DNA of 64,000 nucleotides, taken from the NCBI RefSeq assembly GCF_000512585.2, contig NC_089241.1, positions 2,852,001 to 2,916,000 on the forward strand, read 5' to 3'. Under the pieces are notes generated by a model. The model was not told the origin of the DNA and did not search any database. It saw nothing but the letters and a program-made list of their open reading frames with translations. Positions 48,175 to 58,854 of this stretch are shown in pieces (position 1 is the first letter of the stretch; the number at the start of each line of letters is the position of its first letter). Both the position numbers and the translations under genes were made by a program. The stretch comes from Kwoniella bestiolae CBS 10118. Lineage: Eukaryota > Basidiomycota > Tremellomycetes > Tremellales > Cryptococcaceae.

Positions 48175-48620
48175 TTCTCCAATGGCAATGGGTGATTGAA
48201 AGGAAGTCAGCGGTAGCTAGAGTTTTCGTCCGTTTGGATACCTGTAACATACTTTATACGAAAATACATTTCTCACCATAGCCTTTGTTTTATATACACA
48301 CCACTTACCTCAGACGTTCTTTTATATATCTCCAACTGACGTCACTCGTTACTTCTTATATGGTCTGTACATGAAATTTACCATCTATGCAAAATCCTGC
48401 CCTGCCCACACACGCTCTGATTGGCTCAGCTCGTTGTCGTCAATGACTAACATCCTCTGCGCGCCGTGAAAGACTACAAGATACCGAGATCCCAAAGAAG
48501 TCAATCTACTATGCATGTATGATTGCAGCAGTACCGATAGCAAAAACACGATAGATCTTTGTTTAGGTGTGTAGTTGCGTGGTTGAACGAAGAAATTGGC
48601 GAAAAGAGTCCAAAAAGCTA
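48175..48620. other. Intergenic before tRNA
   Basis: About 445 bases between the unknown protein and the tRNA. It is AT-rich, and no gene is seen. Confidence 0.4.
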
Positions 48621-48709
48621 AGCCTTTAGGGGGACTCGAACCCCCAACCTTCCGATGCACATAATTTTACATAAAAGTCGGATGCTCTGACCGATTGAGC
48701 TATAAAGGC
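48621..48709 (-). tRNA. tRNA-Lys (UUU), intron-containing
   Basis: On the minus strand the acceptor stem GCCTTTA pairs with TAAAGGC. Position 8 is T, and the D arm is GCTC/GAGC. The anticodon stem TCCGA/TCGGA encloses C-T-TTT-A, followed by an intron of about 15 bases after position 37. The T arm is GGGGG-TTCGAGT-CCCCC. The anticodon reads UUU, hence lysine. Yeast tRNA-Lys(UUU) also carries an intron at this place. The base at the discriminator position reads U, which is unusual for lysine. A T run (GCTTTTTGG) downstream fits a Pol III terminator. Confidence 0.8.
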
Positions 48710-49987
48710 TTTTGAAGTTGTGGGCTCTGAAGCATGCATCACAATCTGTGAAGCTAATGGTGTTCAGGTTTAATGCTGTGATTGATCCTTTGTTGTTTGA
48801 TTTTGGGGTATCCTGGGCTCTGAACGGCATGTGCTATGTAACGCGGCTGGGCCCAGTTACATGAGCAACAGTGCAAGGCATTGCATCACCGCTACGGTTG
48901 CTTTGGCCTGCTTAACATTTCTGACCACAGTGGTTCAAAGCTATAGTCATTCAGTCTTTTGGAGCAACCGCCACTTGACACCCTTGCGTGATGTTTCGAT
49001 GGCCTGCTATGCTTGCCTTTCGGACAAGAGCTCAGAGCCCTATGGCAAGGAAGAATGTATCAGACGTTATTGGATCAAGTGAACGCGAGAGCGTGTGAAG
49101 ATTGGCCAACCGTTTGTGCTACAACTCCGCGGTAGCTTAACGCCAAAGAAACAACTGGAGTCTTAAACACACAATTCCCTAAGCAGCAACATTTCGCTGC
49201 TCTTGTCTTTTCCCGTCGCACATTCGACGAGAGGCGTCTTTCCGAGAACTTCCTTGAAGGTAGTGTCATTCAGACATCTCGGGTCTGATCTGCCGACGAA
49301 ACAATAGCTATGTCCTCTACATGTTCATATCGACTTTCGGTATCAGCCTTGGAACTTATTCGGCGTAGCATAAGCATGATCCCAGCATTACAGCATCGCA
49401 CTATCAGCCGAGATGTACGAGGTGATACTCTGATACCGCCCTCAGACGACAAGATGATAGCGCATACCTGTTTATCAGCATACCAACGTATGAAGCAACA
49501 TCGAGTCCAAGTCGTATCCGAGGAGAGCACTTGGACATGGCGTATTCCTTTGATTACCCTGACTACACCACAGAGCTGCAAAAGTCCGTCAAGTTGGACA
49601 TTATGTTGAGTTATATGGTATATAAGCATTTGCAATTCATGCTTGTCAGTAAATAAGCAACAAAGTCATGATAGATTATCAAGTAGTTGAATGTATGGGA
49701 GTTAAAAAGCACAAACATTAGTGGGTCCATGGTGCGAGTCACGGGCAAGCAACGTACAGTATTTTTGCTCCCGTTGGGAAAACAGGTCCCTTACGGCCGG
49801 TTCGGCTTGGCACAGGATGTGACATGCTTGAAGGTCGTTTTCTCAACAATGTAGTCGTTGTATCACTTCTCACACAGCCTCGGGTCAAAGATGCCAGCAA
49901 CATTGACACAACCTCAAGGATTTCGACAGACTAATACATAGCCTAGTCGATCACCACACTTCGGAATTGTGACTATCCTGAATAGGG
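48710..49987. other. Gene-poor stretch
   Basis: About 1.28 kb. Several overlapping frames of 60-120 codons on both strands lack recognisable motifs and do not join into a convincing gene. This may be a decayed gene or element. No terminal repeats or target-site duplications were found by eye. Confidence 0.4.
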
Positions 49988-50319
49988 ATGGGCAACAAAC
50001 AGTCTGCTCCGTGTAGGTCAGTGCTCTCCAAAACTATATCTCGCCCCTGCTGATTCCATCTCTCGATACGGATTCTGAATTTCGTAGTCCCAAATACCCA
50101 CCCAAGAAACCTAAGAAAGTGAAGAAGAAGGACTTTGCTATTCTTACGCAACATCGACCACCTGGATATACCAATGCCGGATCGGATTTCCGCATCGAAA
50201 CGGAACTCCACTCCGATAAGATACGGAGACAGTTGGAGGAGATGGATGCGCTGAGATCAGCCGCCAGAGCCAGGAGCGAGGGGGAAGATTTGCCTTCGTA
50301 CGAGGCTAGTAGGGCGTGA
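49988..50319 (+). CDS. Small predicted N-myristoylated, polybasic protein with PY motif
   Basis: Exon 1 (49988-50010) and exon 2 (50088-50319) join across a 77-bp intron with a CTGAT branch point and a CGTAG acceptor, giving 84 residues. The N-terminus MGNKQSAPPKY fits the N-myristoylation rule (Gly2 with a small residue at position 6). A Lys-rich patch follows (KKPKKVKKK), the usual partner of a lipid for holding a protein at the inner plasma membrane. PPKY is a PPxY motif for WW domains, and PPGYTN and DLPSYE are similar. A charged helix (ELHSDKIRRQLEEMDALRSA) ends the protein. I know of no named family. Lipidation is predicted from the motif, not shown. Confidence 0.6.
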
Positions 50320-50788
50320 AGGGGCATCGAGGGATCTGATACAGTTGTGGTGGTACCATAGATCTATTTTGTAGGACTGTACCACAGGGATAGAGCAGTA
50401 TTTGTGTATGCACAAGTCACGGCAGATTGTTCCGTGTCACTATAAGTCCTACCCGTTCGGTTCGCTCACTCAAATCTGACGATTTGCTCATTCTCCCCTC
50501 TTACTGGTCAGAGAAAACTTCTCATTCAACATCTCCCATCTTGCAATGCCGATAGGGCAAGGATGTTTTGCCGAGATTTCGGTGTCGTCCAAAGAATTCA
50601 GGGTTAAAAGACGTAAATTTATCGCTTGTATCCGACTCGAAGTGAGAGATTTCAAACCATGATCAAACATCATCTCTTCAGTTCCCCACTCATGTTGTGT
50701 ATAGTAAAACCTTTTCATCATCATGTCTATACTGTATATATACTCTGTCGAATAATCATATGTGTATAGTATCCTGTACAACTCAAAG
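50320..50788. other. Intergenic, promoter of MFS transporter
   Basis: About 470 bases, with TATATATACTC at about 50734-50744 close to the MFS start. No gene is seen. Confidence 0.4.
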
Positions 50789-53511
50789 ATGAGCTACGGC
50801 AAAGAGAAAGAATCCCAACCCTCCGAGGGGTCAACCTCGACGACTCGAGAATCAGATAGACCCTATCGAAGTAAATACCTAGATGTGGAATCGCCATCAG
50901 TGTCAATAACAGATTCCGAGAATCACGATACCTTTGATGCTGCCTTACCGACCACACGACCCAGAGCGGCATCCCGTCCGAAAATTCCACATGCAGGTTC
51001 AGCTTCCACGACACAGAGCTATAATCATGGAGATAAGCTGTCCAGAATGGCCAGTACTCTATCGAGAATGTCATCTCACCAAGCGAACGAGCTGGAGGAG
51101 GATCTGAGGAGGCATATTTCGATACATGGGAAAAGGAGACATTCGGAGGGTATATTAGAGGACAAGGCTGTAGTGGATTTGGGGAATGGGGAAGAGGAAG
51201 TGATAATTGTGGATTGGATACCGGATGATCCTGATGTGAGTCAAATTGAGGATTGGTCGGATCGTTATTATTTCCATATTTGATAGGTAGAGGCTCCTGC
51301 ATGTGCGATCATGTACTACATCGTCCCTTGACGTTTGCCCTGCCCCTTGAAACACGTCATTTCCGTCTCGCCTCACAACCTCCCTATCTTCCCCCGCCTT
51401 GCCTCCTATTCTTCCCCGTTCCCTCTTCCTAAGTCCCCTTCCCCCATCTGCGTTCCCCTTCAAAATACCATCATCCGTATTCACCTCTACCTCTTCTCCT
51501 TCTACTTTTCGCCTCTCCACCGACTATTGTCCCATCTCTGCCCTCCTCATTTCGCCTCTGGTCTCGGTCTTTCGCCTGTCACACGAAAGGTTCTTCTCTT
51601 CCTGTCCACCGAGTCTCGCCCGATCGCTGACCGTACAATCTTTGCCGACTATAGAATCCGTTCAACTGGCACTCCAGTCGAAAATACGCCATCCTCCTAG
51701 TCTGCGTCTTCATCACTTTCACAGGTGCCGCTTCGCTAGTAAGCGTAGGTATATTAGCGACATGGGGAACAGACTATTTTGACGTCTCAAGAGAAGTGTT
51801 CTTACTTCAACTTACCCTGCCCATGATGGCTATCGCTTTCACACCTATGGTCTTGGCGCCGTTGAGTGAGGTGGTAAGTGACATTATCTGTCCATAACAA
51901 ATACATGTATTGATATTGTTTCGTGTGTAGATCGGACGTAATATGATATATCAAGTGACCTCAATCCTGTGAGCGTCCTTCGTCACCTCATAACCGAATC
52001 GGTCTGATTTCTATCCTTGCATATAGGAACCTGCTCCTCTTCATACCCCAATGTCTATCGAAAAACCATAATGGGGTCCTCGCCGCTCGGTTCTTGGTAA
52101 GTCATATCACCCTTCTCATCTCATCATGGTATCATCGCTGACCTCCTGCAAGCAAGGGATGACTCAAAGTGTCGGTAACTCCATGGTTGGCGGAACGGTA
52201 GCCGATATGTTCTACCCAAAACAAAGGGGTATAGCTATGGGCGTATTCAGCGTGATGATCTTTTGTGCTCAAGGGAGCGGTATACCTGCTATAGGCTGGA
52301 TAGGCCAGAATCTAGGTATGAGGTGGTCATACATTGTGGGTCAACCTGACTGCTGGTCCCGTTATCCAAGCTGATCAACGACAATGCTAGATCCAAACTA
52401 TCGCTGCAGCACTCAACGTCATTCTAAACGCTGTGGTCTTGCGCGAGACAAGAGCAGATGTGCTGCTATCTCGTAGAGCTAAGAAATTAACGAAGAAGAC
52501 GGGCAAGAAGCATATCTGTGCTGCGGACTTGCAGAAGAGTAGTTTCCTGAGTGTAATGCGGATATCATTGATCAGACCGTTCCGTGAGTCGGTCAGGTAC
52601 TTCAGGTACAAGATTAACAATTATCGGTAATGACTCAGCTCACATCACTCTCAGAGTATCTTCTCACCGAGCCTATCGTCACTGCCCTCTCAGCTTGGAT
52701 CGGATTCGCCTGGTCCTGCGTCTTCATGTTTGGTTCCTCCGTCATCTTGGTCTTTGAGGCGTATGGGTTTAACCCCGCTCAAGCGGCGAGTTTTGAAGCG
52801 TAAGTGAAGTCTTCGCACTGGTCAGATGCTCCGTAGAAGATGCTAATGTCCGGTGCCAATGAATCTTGTAGCACCCTTGCCGTCGCCGCTTTCATAGGAT
52901 TCGCTTGTCAATTTCACCAAGATTACCTATACCGACGAGCAGCCAAGAAGAACAACGGCAAAGCGCCTCCTGAGGCTCGGTTGTACTGGGCAGCATGGGG
53001 TGGATTGATGTTCCCCATATTCTGCTTCATATACGCTTGGACGGGTAGAGCAGGAGTGGTACATTGGGCTGTACCTGCTGTGTGTTTAGTTGGGTGTTAC
53101 ACCGGTATCTTTATGATGTACACAGGGGTATTGTAAGTTCATCTCTCTGACAGTCACTATCATATAGCTAATACAGCTCTACTTCATAGCACATACCTCG
53201 CCGATGCGTATGAGGTGTACTCTTCTTCCGCCCAAGCATCACAAAGTTTTGTTAGGAATTTGTTTTCAGGTCTATTCCCTCTATTCAGCCGTCAAATGGT
53301 GAGTCACTATTTTGTTTGAATGGTCCCAAGTCCGCTGACTGATCCAACTCGTACGCGTCCACAGTACATAGGCATGGGATATCAATACGCCAGTACGCTA
53401 GTCGCCGCGGTCGCTCTCGTTCTGGCAGCAGCTCCATTCTTGTTGATCGTTTATGGTAAGAAATTACGGAAGAGGAGTAAAGTTTGTAGTACCTTGTACA
53501 AGGAGGATTGA
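50789..53511 (+). CDS. MFS transporter, DHA1/polyamine-type
   Basis: Major facilitator drug/H+ antiporter-like protein of the plasma membrane. Exon 1 (50789-51235) encodes a 149-residue cytosolic, Ser-rich arm ending IIVDWIPDDPD. After a 419-bp intron, exon 2 (51655-51873) gives NPFNWHSSRKYAILLVCVFI, the conserved entry of fungal DHA1 pumps, and transmembrane helices 1-2. Later exons hold LLLFIPQCLSKNHNGVLAAR then MTQSVGNSMVGGTVADMF (TM4-5), YPKQRGIAMGVFSVMIF, and FGSSVILVFEAYGFN. The end is YIGMGYQYASTLVAAVALVL and a basic tail. Closest in style to TPO-type polyamine/drug exporters. The substrate is unknown. The long first intron is exceptional here. Confidence 0.85.
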
Positions 53512-53992
53512 TAGGGATGTTATCCATATACAGTATATACTTGGGTCAATCGGCTCATAATTTCATGTACGATCACCCATTCATGCTATGGGGGTTTTCC
53601 TTCATGTGACATGGGGCATGGGGACTCAAACAACCCTGGTTATTGATCACGGCATTACACTGAGGAATCAAGATGAGATTAGCCTCAGGTAAATAACCGT
53701 ATCTTTTCGCTTGGACCCTGGAGGTGAGTGAGTGAGTGAGTCACTGTGCCTGATGGACATGGTGCACCGGATGAACAATTTCCGACCATCCTCCCAAAAT
53801 TGAGTGTCTTGGCGAGGCGCTTTACTATTTGTTTACTTGTTTATGAGGAATGTCATGTTTACTCGATGAGGTGTAAACGAGCATGTACACAAGGCATATA
53901 AACAACCTCAAGACGGAGGAGCAAACTCCCACTCTTGATCCCGACCGACAAGCTCTCCGATATTCTCGCTCCCAACACATCAATCACACACA
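53512..53992. promoter_or_regulatory. Promoter region of CPL1-like gene 1
   Basis: Holds three forkhead-like cores (GTTTAC at 53831-53836 and 53857-53862; GTGTAAAC at 53871-53878), then CATATAAACAACCTC (53895-53909), which merges a TATA box with AAACAACCTC, about 85 bases before the ATG. A (GAGT)n repeat lies at 53724-53741. Confidence 0.5.
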
Positions 53993-55282
53993 ATGCTGTC
54001 CAAACTCCTCTTCGCCTTGTTCTTAGTCGGTGTCAGTGTCCATGCACAACCGCCTCCAGAAGAAGAGCCATTATACGGTACTTTTGTAGGATGTTCCTCC
54101 ACAGACTTTGCACCCTCTGACTCTGTGTTCACCGTGGATACCTACACTCAAGCCGAAGATTGTGCTGTAAGCCAAGCCCCCTTCTCTCCAGACTTGCCCT
54201 CCCCATCGTTCTCACTGACGTTCTTTGGACTCCTCCATAGATGGGCTGTTATTACAACCCCGGTGGACAATACATGTGGGCATACTTCCAATACGGATCG
54301 GGTGCCTGCATGTGCAGCAACACGTACTACCCATACTATTACCTCGTGCCCGAACCTCAGGAATATATCAATGTGCTCCGATGTGCAGATAACGATTACA
54401 CCGTAAGCACATCATCCCCTCCACCCATCACTGTTAGTTCCAAGCTGATGAACAAAATGTCGATAGGTATGGGTATCAGCCTCGACGTATTCTACTAATC
54501 GATGTTACTCGCGACAGGAAGACCCCGAGATGGAATCCTCATTGGCATACCAGGGTCAGGTGGCAGATCCTCAGGAGTGCTTCAGAGACTGTTCGGCCTA
54601 CAACTATGCTAGTACGCAATTGCTAGGTGATGCCGATGGAGCAGGTATGAACTGTTGGTGCGGTTCTCAAGGTGAGTGGGATCGCTCCCGTTCGTCAATG
54701 CCTGCGCAAGCTGATGATGGTGTTGTTGCTTGGTAGAGAGTTACCTCGGAGCGAACGGATATGAGGCGGCATGCGATTTCAATACATTCACCATCTACCA
54801 GCATCCTGCTGGTACCGTTATCAACTCGGTGTACGCCAAGAGACAACTCAAGGAGAGGTTGATCAGGACGAGAAATAGGAAGAGAGCGTTATGTCCCGGT
54901 ACGCTCACCGCATGTGTCGTACCGGGAGTATCAGATTCTTTCGAGGTACGTCTATGTCGAACCGTCGTCATGAGCCACAGGATAGCGCAGCACTGACGTG
55001 GAGGATGATAGTGTATCGATACCAAGCAAGAACTTGAATCCTGCGGAGGATGTATGTCAGGCGAGTTCAACGAGCACAATTCCACGATGGGTATCGAGTA
55101 AGTTACTGGATCCCCCTACTTAAGAAGAGAGTGATAGAATTGATTTTGACTGGAACGTTAGCTGCACGTCCTTACCTGGTGTACCACGAGGCGCAGTCAC
55201 TTGTTCAAACTCAAAATGTACCGCTTTCGCATGTAAGAAAGGATGGACTTTGGCTTCGGACGGTACTTGTGTCAAAGCTTAG
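53993..55282 (+). CDS. CPL1-like secreted cysteine-rich protein, copy 1
   Basis: Signal peptide (MLSKLLFALFLVGVSVHA), then a WSC-like cysteine region: YGTFVGCSSTDF and CYYNPGGQYMWAYFQYGSGA, with CMCSN. After it comes a second cysteine block (ECFRDCSAYNYASTQLLG, MNCWCGSQ). A KR-rich linker follows (AKRQLKERLIRTRNRKR). The C-terminal CPL1-like domain has ALCPGTLTACVV, SFECIDTKQELESCGGC, GIDCTSLPGV, TCSNSKCTAFACKKGW and TLASDGTCVKA. About seven exons. In Cryptococcus neoformans the family founder Cpl1 is a secreted protein linked to capsule and host immune signalling. The role here is unknown. Orthology to the founder cannot be decided among the three copies. Confidence 0.85.
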
Positions 55283-55774
55283 TCGAGATGTAAGGTAGTT
55301 TTCTGGATCTTGGGCTTATGAAATGAACTGTTTTGTTGGTTGTGTTAGATATCTGCATGGAAGTGGTATCGTACAGAACAACCAGGGATGCGATAATGGA
55401 ATTGGGATATGATACCGACTCACTTACTGACCCATAAACTTACTTACCATCATCAACATGATTTAGGCTCGCGCAATGACTTACAACGGTCTGGGTTGAG
55501 GCTCTCGAATGACAAACGTCCATTGCATGGTTGTGCGTGTCTGATGGAAGGTGAAATCGATGTAGGGCAAAAGGATGGGGGTTCCTTTAGTAGCTGGTGA
55601 GATAGGAAGCAATCAGTGCGTCGAGATGCTGTTCATCAATCAAATCAGTCAACCAATCAATATGTGTCAAACCATTGACTTAGATACGAGGTAATCTAGA
55701 ATGCATCAGGACCCAAAATACAATATGGTACGACAAGCGGAGATCAAGTAGTAAGAGATAAGGAAGGTCAACCA
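55283..55774. other. Convergent intergenic region
   Basis: About 490 bases between CPL1-like copy 1 and the PAN-like gene, which converge. No gene is seen. Confidence 0.4.
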
Positions 55775-56520
55775 CTAGTCTCGACAGCAGACATCATCCA
55801 TATCTTCTGGTACTGTATTGAGCAGAGCAATCAGCTGAGGTCGTTCATGTGTGAGGCATGACTTGAATGTACTCACTCAAGTCTGACCAAGCTGCACATC
55901 CCCCGACCAAATCCACCGCATCACCTTCATTCTCTGTCTCGACGAATCTCCAATTCTCCGTTTTGATACCCTTGAGGAAACACCTATACATCTTATCGTC
56001 GAAGTATATTCCTCCGCATGCTACATACACCAAACTCAGTCAGCACAAGCTATCCCTCAGAGGAAGAGGTAAAAGCATACTCACCATCACCATAGTTGTT
56101 ACACAAATTGATGCAATTGTCTCTCGGAGAAACAGGCAGAGCACCGCTCAACTACAACGCATATCGTCAGCTCATATTCGGCTTCACCTCCCAAAATATG
56201 TAGATCATACTCACATCATTACCAACAAGTTTCCATCCTGCATAATGAGCGAATCCAGTCCTCTTGGTCTTCTTCTTGCATTTTGGATATCTCGACGAGG
56301 TCTTGTACCGCCTTTCTACGGTAACTCCATCTTCGCCCAATTCTCTAGGGAGGGGAGGTGCATGTTCGTCCTCCGTCTCGTACCCGTTCAAAGAGGTTGA
56401 TCGACCGAACAGCGATGAAGTGAATCTACCCAGAAGGGAGGTTTCCTTTTCGGTTGTGGGTGCAGGTAAAGCGAGGACGAGGGGCAGTGTGATTAGTAGG
56501 GTGAGGAGGAAGAATCGCAT
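55775..56520 (-). CDS. Secreted PAN/apple-like protein
   Basis: Exon 1 (56520-56215) has a signal peptide (MRFFLLTLLITLPLVLALPA) and a polar, dibasic region (TVERRYKTSSRYPKCKKK). The following exons give GWKLVGNDLSGALPVSPRDN, then CINLCNNYGDACGGIYFDD and MYRCFLKGIKTENW. This fits the PAN/apple pattern (C-x3-C, C-G-x-x-x-F, C-x-LK), a fold for binding sugars or proteins. The last exon probably begins after the intron following SDL, giving PEDMDDVCCRD with the stop at 55775. Without that splice the frame would end at 55845. It lies on the opposite strand between CPL1-like copies 1 and 2, and so may be part of the same secreted cluster. The PAN call is tentative. Confidence 0.6.
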
Positions 56521-57562
56521 TTTGGCTGGATGGTCGTCTTCGCAAGCTATAAGTGTAAGGACGATTGGGTATGGCGCAGTGTAAGATGTGGAGTATCGAA
56601 TGGATCCCAGCTATAATTTTGCATACTTATACGATCACTCTTTCCATAGACATACCCAAGTACAGCTAGTACAGACCTTCGCAATTGTAGTGGAATCAAC
56701 GCGTCAACAAATCTTCCATGATCCACTTACGTTGTGTCTCTTCTTTCGCAATTTCGGAACGCTTCGCCGGTTCGACAATCGACTCTGCTCATTCCTCTCT
56801 ACCATTCCATCGTTCCACTTGAAACATGTATCATGGGTTGGAATTCACTTACATACCACCTGTTAAGGTTCTTACACTTGATGTACGGTGTTGTAATCCG
56901 GTTAATGACCCGTACGACAACAATCGGTCAATCAGGCACTCGAAGTTTAATTACAAGCCAAAGAAAAGGAACGCGACGCGATCTTACGGTATGTTGAGCC
57001 CAAATTTGTAAACTCGAGCTCTAAGCTACCGAATATCGAACCTCCACAAAACCTTTGCAGGATACATGGTGATGCTCCACAAGGGTGAATTTTGAGATGT
57101 AACCCTAGCTACCGACATCAGCTGGGACTAGAAAGGTCTGTCCGATGACCGTTCGGTTAATCATTGTGCACCTGCGGATCTGGTCAACACGGTATATATA
57201 TCTGAAGATCTGGTCAAACTAAGCCTCAAGCATATGGGCGTTGATGGCGGAGGTCCATCGGATGAGTGCTCACAGGTCGGACGCAGTGATGATTACTCGG
57301 CAGGATAGACATTCTCGTTATATCCTTTTGTTTTTTTGCGTCCTGCTCATCAGGTGGAGATGAACTTTACGGGAATTCCAGCGATGTAAACAATGTTCGA
57401 CAGATAAACAGTGCCATTGCAGAATCTGCTCAAGTGCGGTTTGGACAAGATGTTATAAACAAAGCCATTCCCAATGATCCACTTGATTTCCTTCTCTCTT
57501 CCTCATCCCTCAAGACCTCTTTAGTATCATCACGACCAACTCGCACTCACACGTTCTTTACA
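56521..57562. promoter_or_regulatory. Divergent promoter, PAN-like gene and CPL1-like copy 2
   Basis: About 1.04 kb. ATTCCAGCG at 57375-57383 abuts ATGTAAACAA (TGTAAAC core 57385-57391), with GATAAACAG close by and TATAAACAAA at about 57452-57461, about 110 bases before the copy 2 ATG. No gene is seen. Confidence 0.5.
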
Positions 57563-58854
57563 ATGCTACGAATCATCTTACCTACCCTCCTCGCCGCCAT
57601 CTCCACCCTCAAGTTCACAGCCGCTGGACCAGGTAACAATCCCATCTTCCTGGGATGTATCAACGATTACACCCCCGGAACCTTCGTGGCCACCTACGAC
57701 GAAACCTCCGTTGATGGATGTAACGTGAGTTCGCGAACGATGACTGCTGCCTCCAGGAAGTGTCCAGGCTGATGAACCCCCGATAGGCATATTGCTACAC
57801 TGCCCAAGATGGACCATACACTTATGCAGGTTTCGTGCCAGAGTACAACCCCGGTGGGATCCCCGGGAGAAAACGACAAACCGTCTCGCTCTGTGCATGT
57901 TCGAATGACTCCCCCGCTGCTCAAGACTACGGAAACGCAAACACCGAAGACGGCTCGGCATCATGTTACTCCAACCAGGCTGCTGTGCGTAATTTGACCT
58001 CACCTACAGCTCTTGATCTCGTCACTAAGGTTTGCTTCTGCTTAGGTCTACGCAACCGACTCAAGCTACAACTTCCAAAGCTGTGTCCTCCAGAATTCAT
58101 TGTACGATCCTGAGATCGGTCCTCCAGAAGACGCCTTCATCCCAGGATTAGTCGATACGCCCGAGGAATGTCTGTTCGCCTGCAGACCATACGAGCTGGC
58201 TTCTTTCCAACCTGATCCGATGGCCAATCAGTACAACTGTCTCTGTGGTTCCAAAAGTAAGTACAGCACGAGTCCGTTGAACCGTTTCTCTACGAATTGA
58301 CCCTGATACGCTTGTTTAGACGAGTTCAACACTGAGTCGACCAGTACTTGTCAACCCAACGCTATCTTCCTTTACACCCACACGGCCAACACCGTCGTCA
58401 GCTCGCAATTCGCCAAGAGACAGATGAAAGAGAGGTTGATCAGATTGCAGAACGAAAGGAACGCTCTGTGCCCTAAGCCTCTAACCGCTTGCAAGGTCAA
58501 TGGCGTGGCTGATTCTTTCGAGGTGAGTTTAGGCGCTTGCATCAATCAGTCAAGAGCCATTTGTTGACAATGGCAATGGTAGTGCATCGATACTCTGTCC
58601 GAACTTGAATCATGCGGTGGTTGCGCAAATGGTAACTTCAACGCTAACGAAACCAGCTTTGGTGTTGAGTGAGTCGTCCCATCCGTCTGTTCAGTTGGAT
58701 AATTTTCAGCTAACATCGTATGAATCATCCCAGCTGCACCCAGTTGATCGGCGTCGCCCCAGGTGCTGTCACCTGTTCTCAAGGAAAATGCCAATCTTTC
58801 AAATGTCTTCCCGACTTCACTCTCGCTGCCAACGGCACTTGCATTGCTGCTTAA
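57563..58854 (+). CDS. CPL1-like secreted cysteine-rich protein, copy 2
   Basis: Signal peptide MLRIILPTLLAAISTLKFTA, then PIFLGCINDYTPGTF, AYCYTAQDGPYTYAGF and the arginine-rich GIPGRKRQTV, followed by CACSND. A second block has YNFQSCVLQNSLYD, TPEECLFACRPYELASF and YNCLCGSK. The linker is SSQFAKRQMKERLIRLQNER. The C-terminal domain has NALCPKPLTACKV, SFECIDTLSELESCGGC, VDCTQLIGVAPGAVTC and CQSFKCLPDFTLAANGTC. Introns fall at the same places as in copies 1 and 3 (after the first cysteine block, after the CxC block, before the linker, before CIDT, and before the DC-T/S block). This supports origin by tandem duplication. Divergence is already considerable outside the C-terminal domain. Confidence 0.85.

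Noticed and set aside
48710..49987. CRISPR array, phage or bacterial operon structure anywhere in the window
   Set aside because: No spaced direct repeats, no Shine-Dalgarno-led gene strings, and pervasive spliceosomal introns show eukaryotic DNA.
51335..51782. Two overlapping 121-127-codon + strand frames in the MFS gene
   Set aside because: They are pyrimidine-rich intron plus out-of-frame exon 2. The MFS frame with NPFNW is clearly the coding one.
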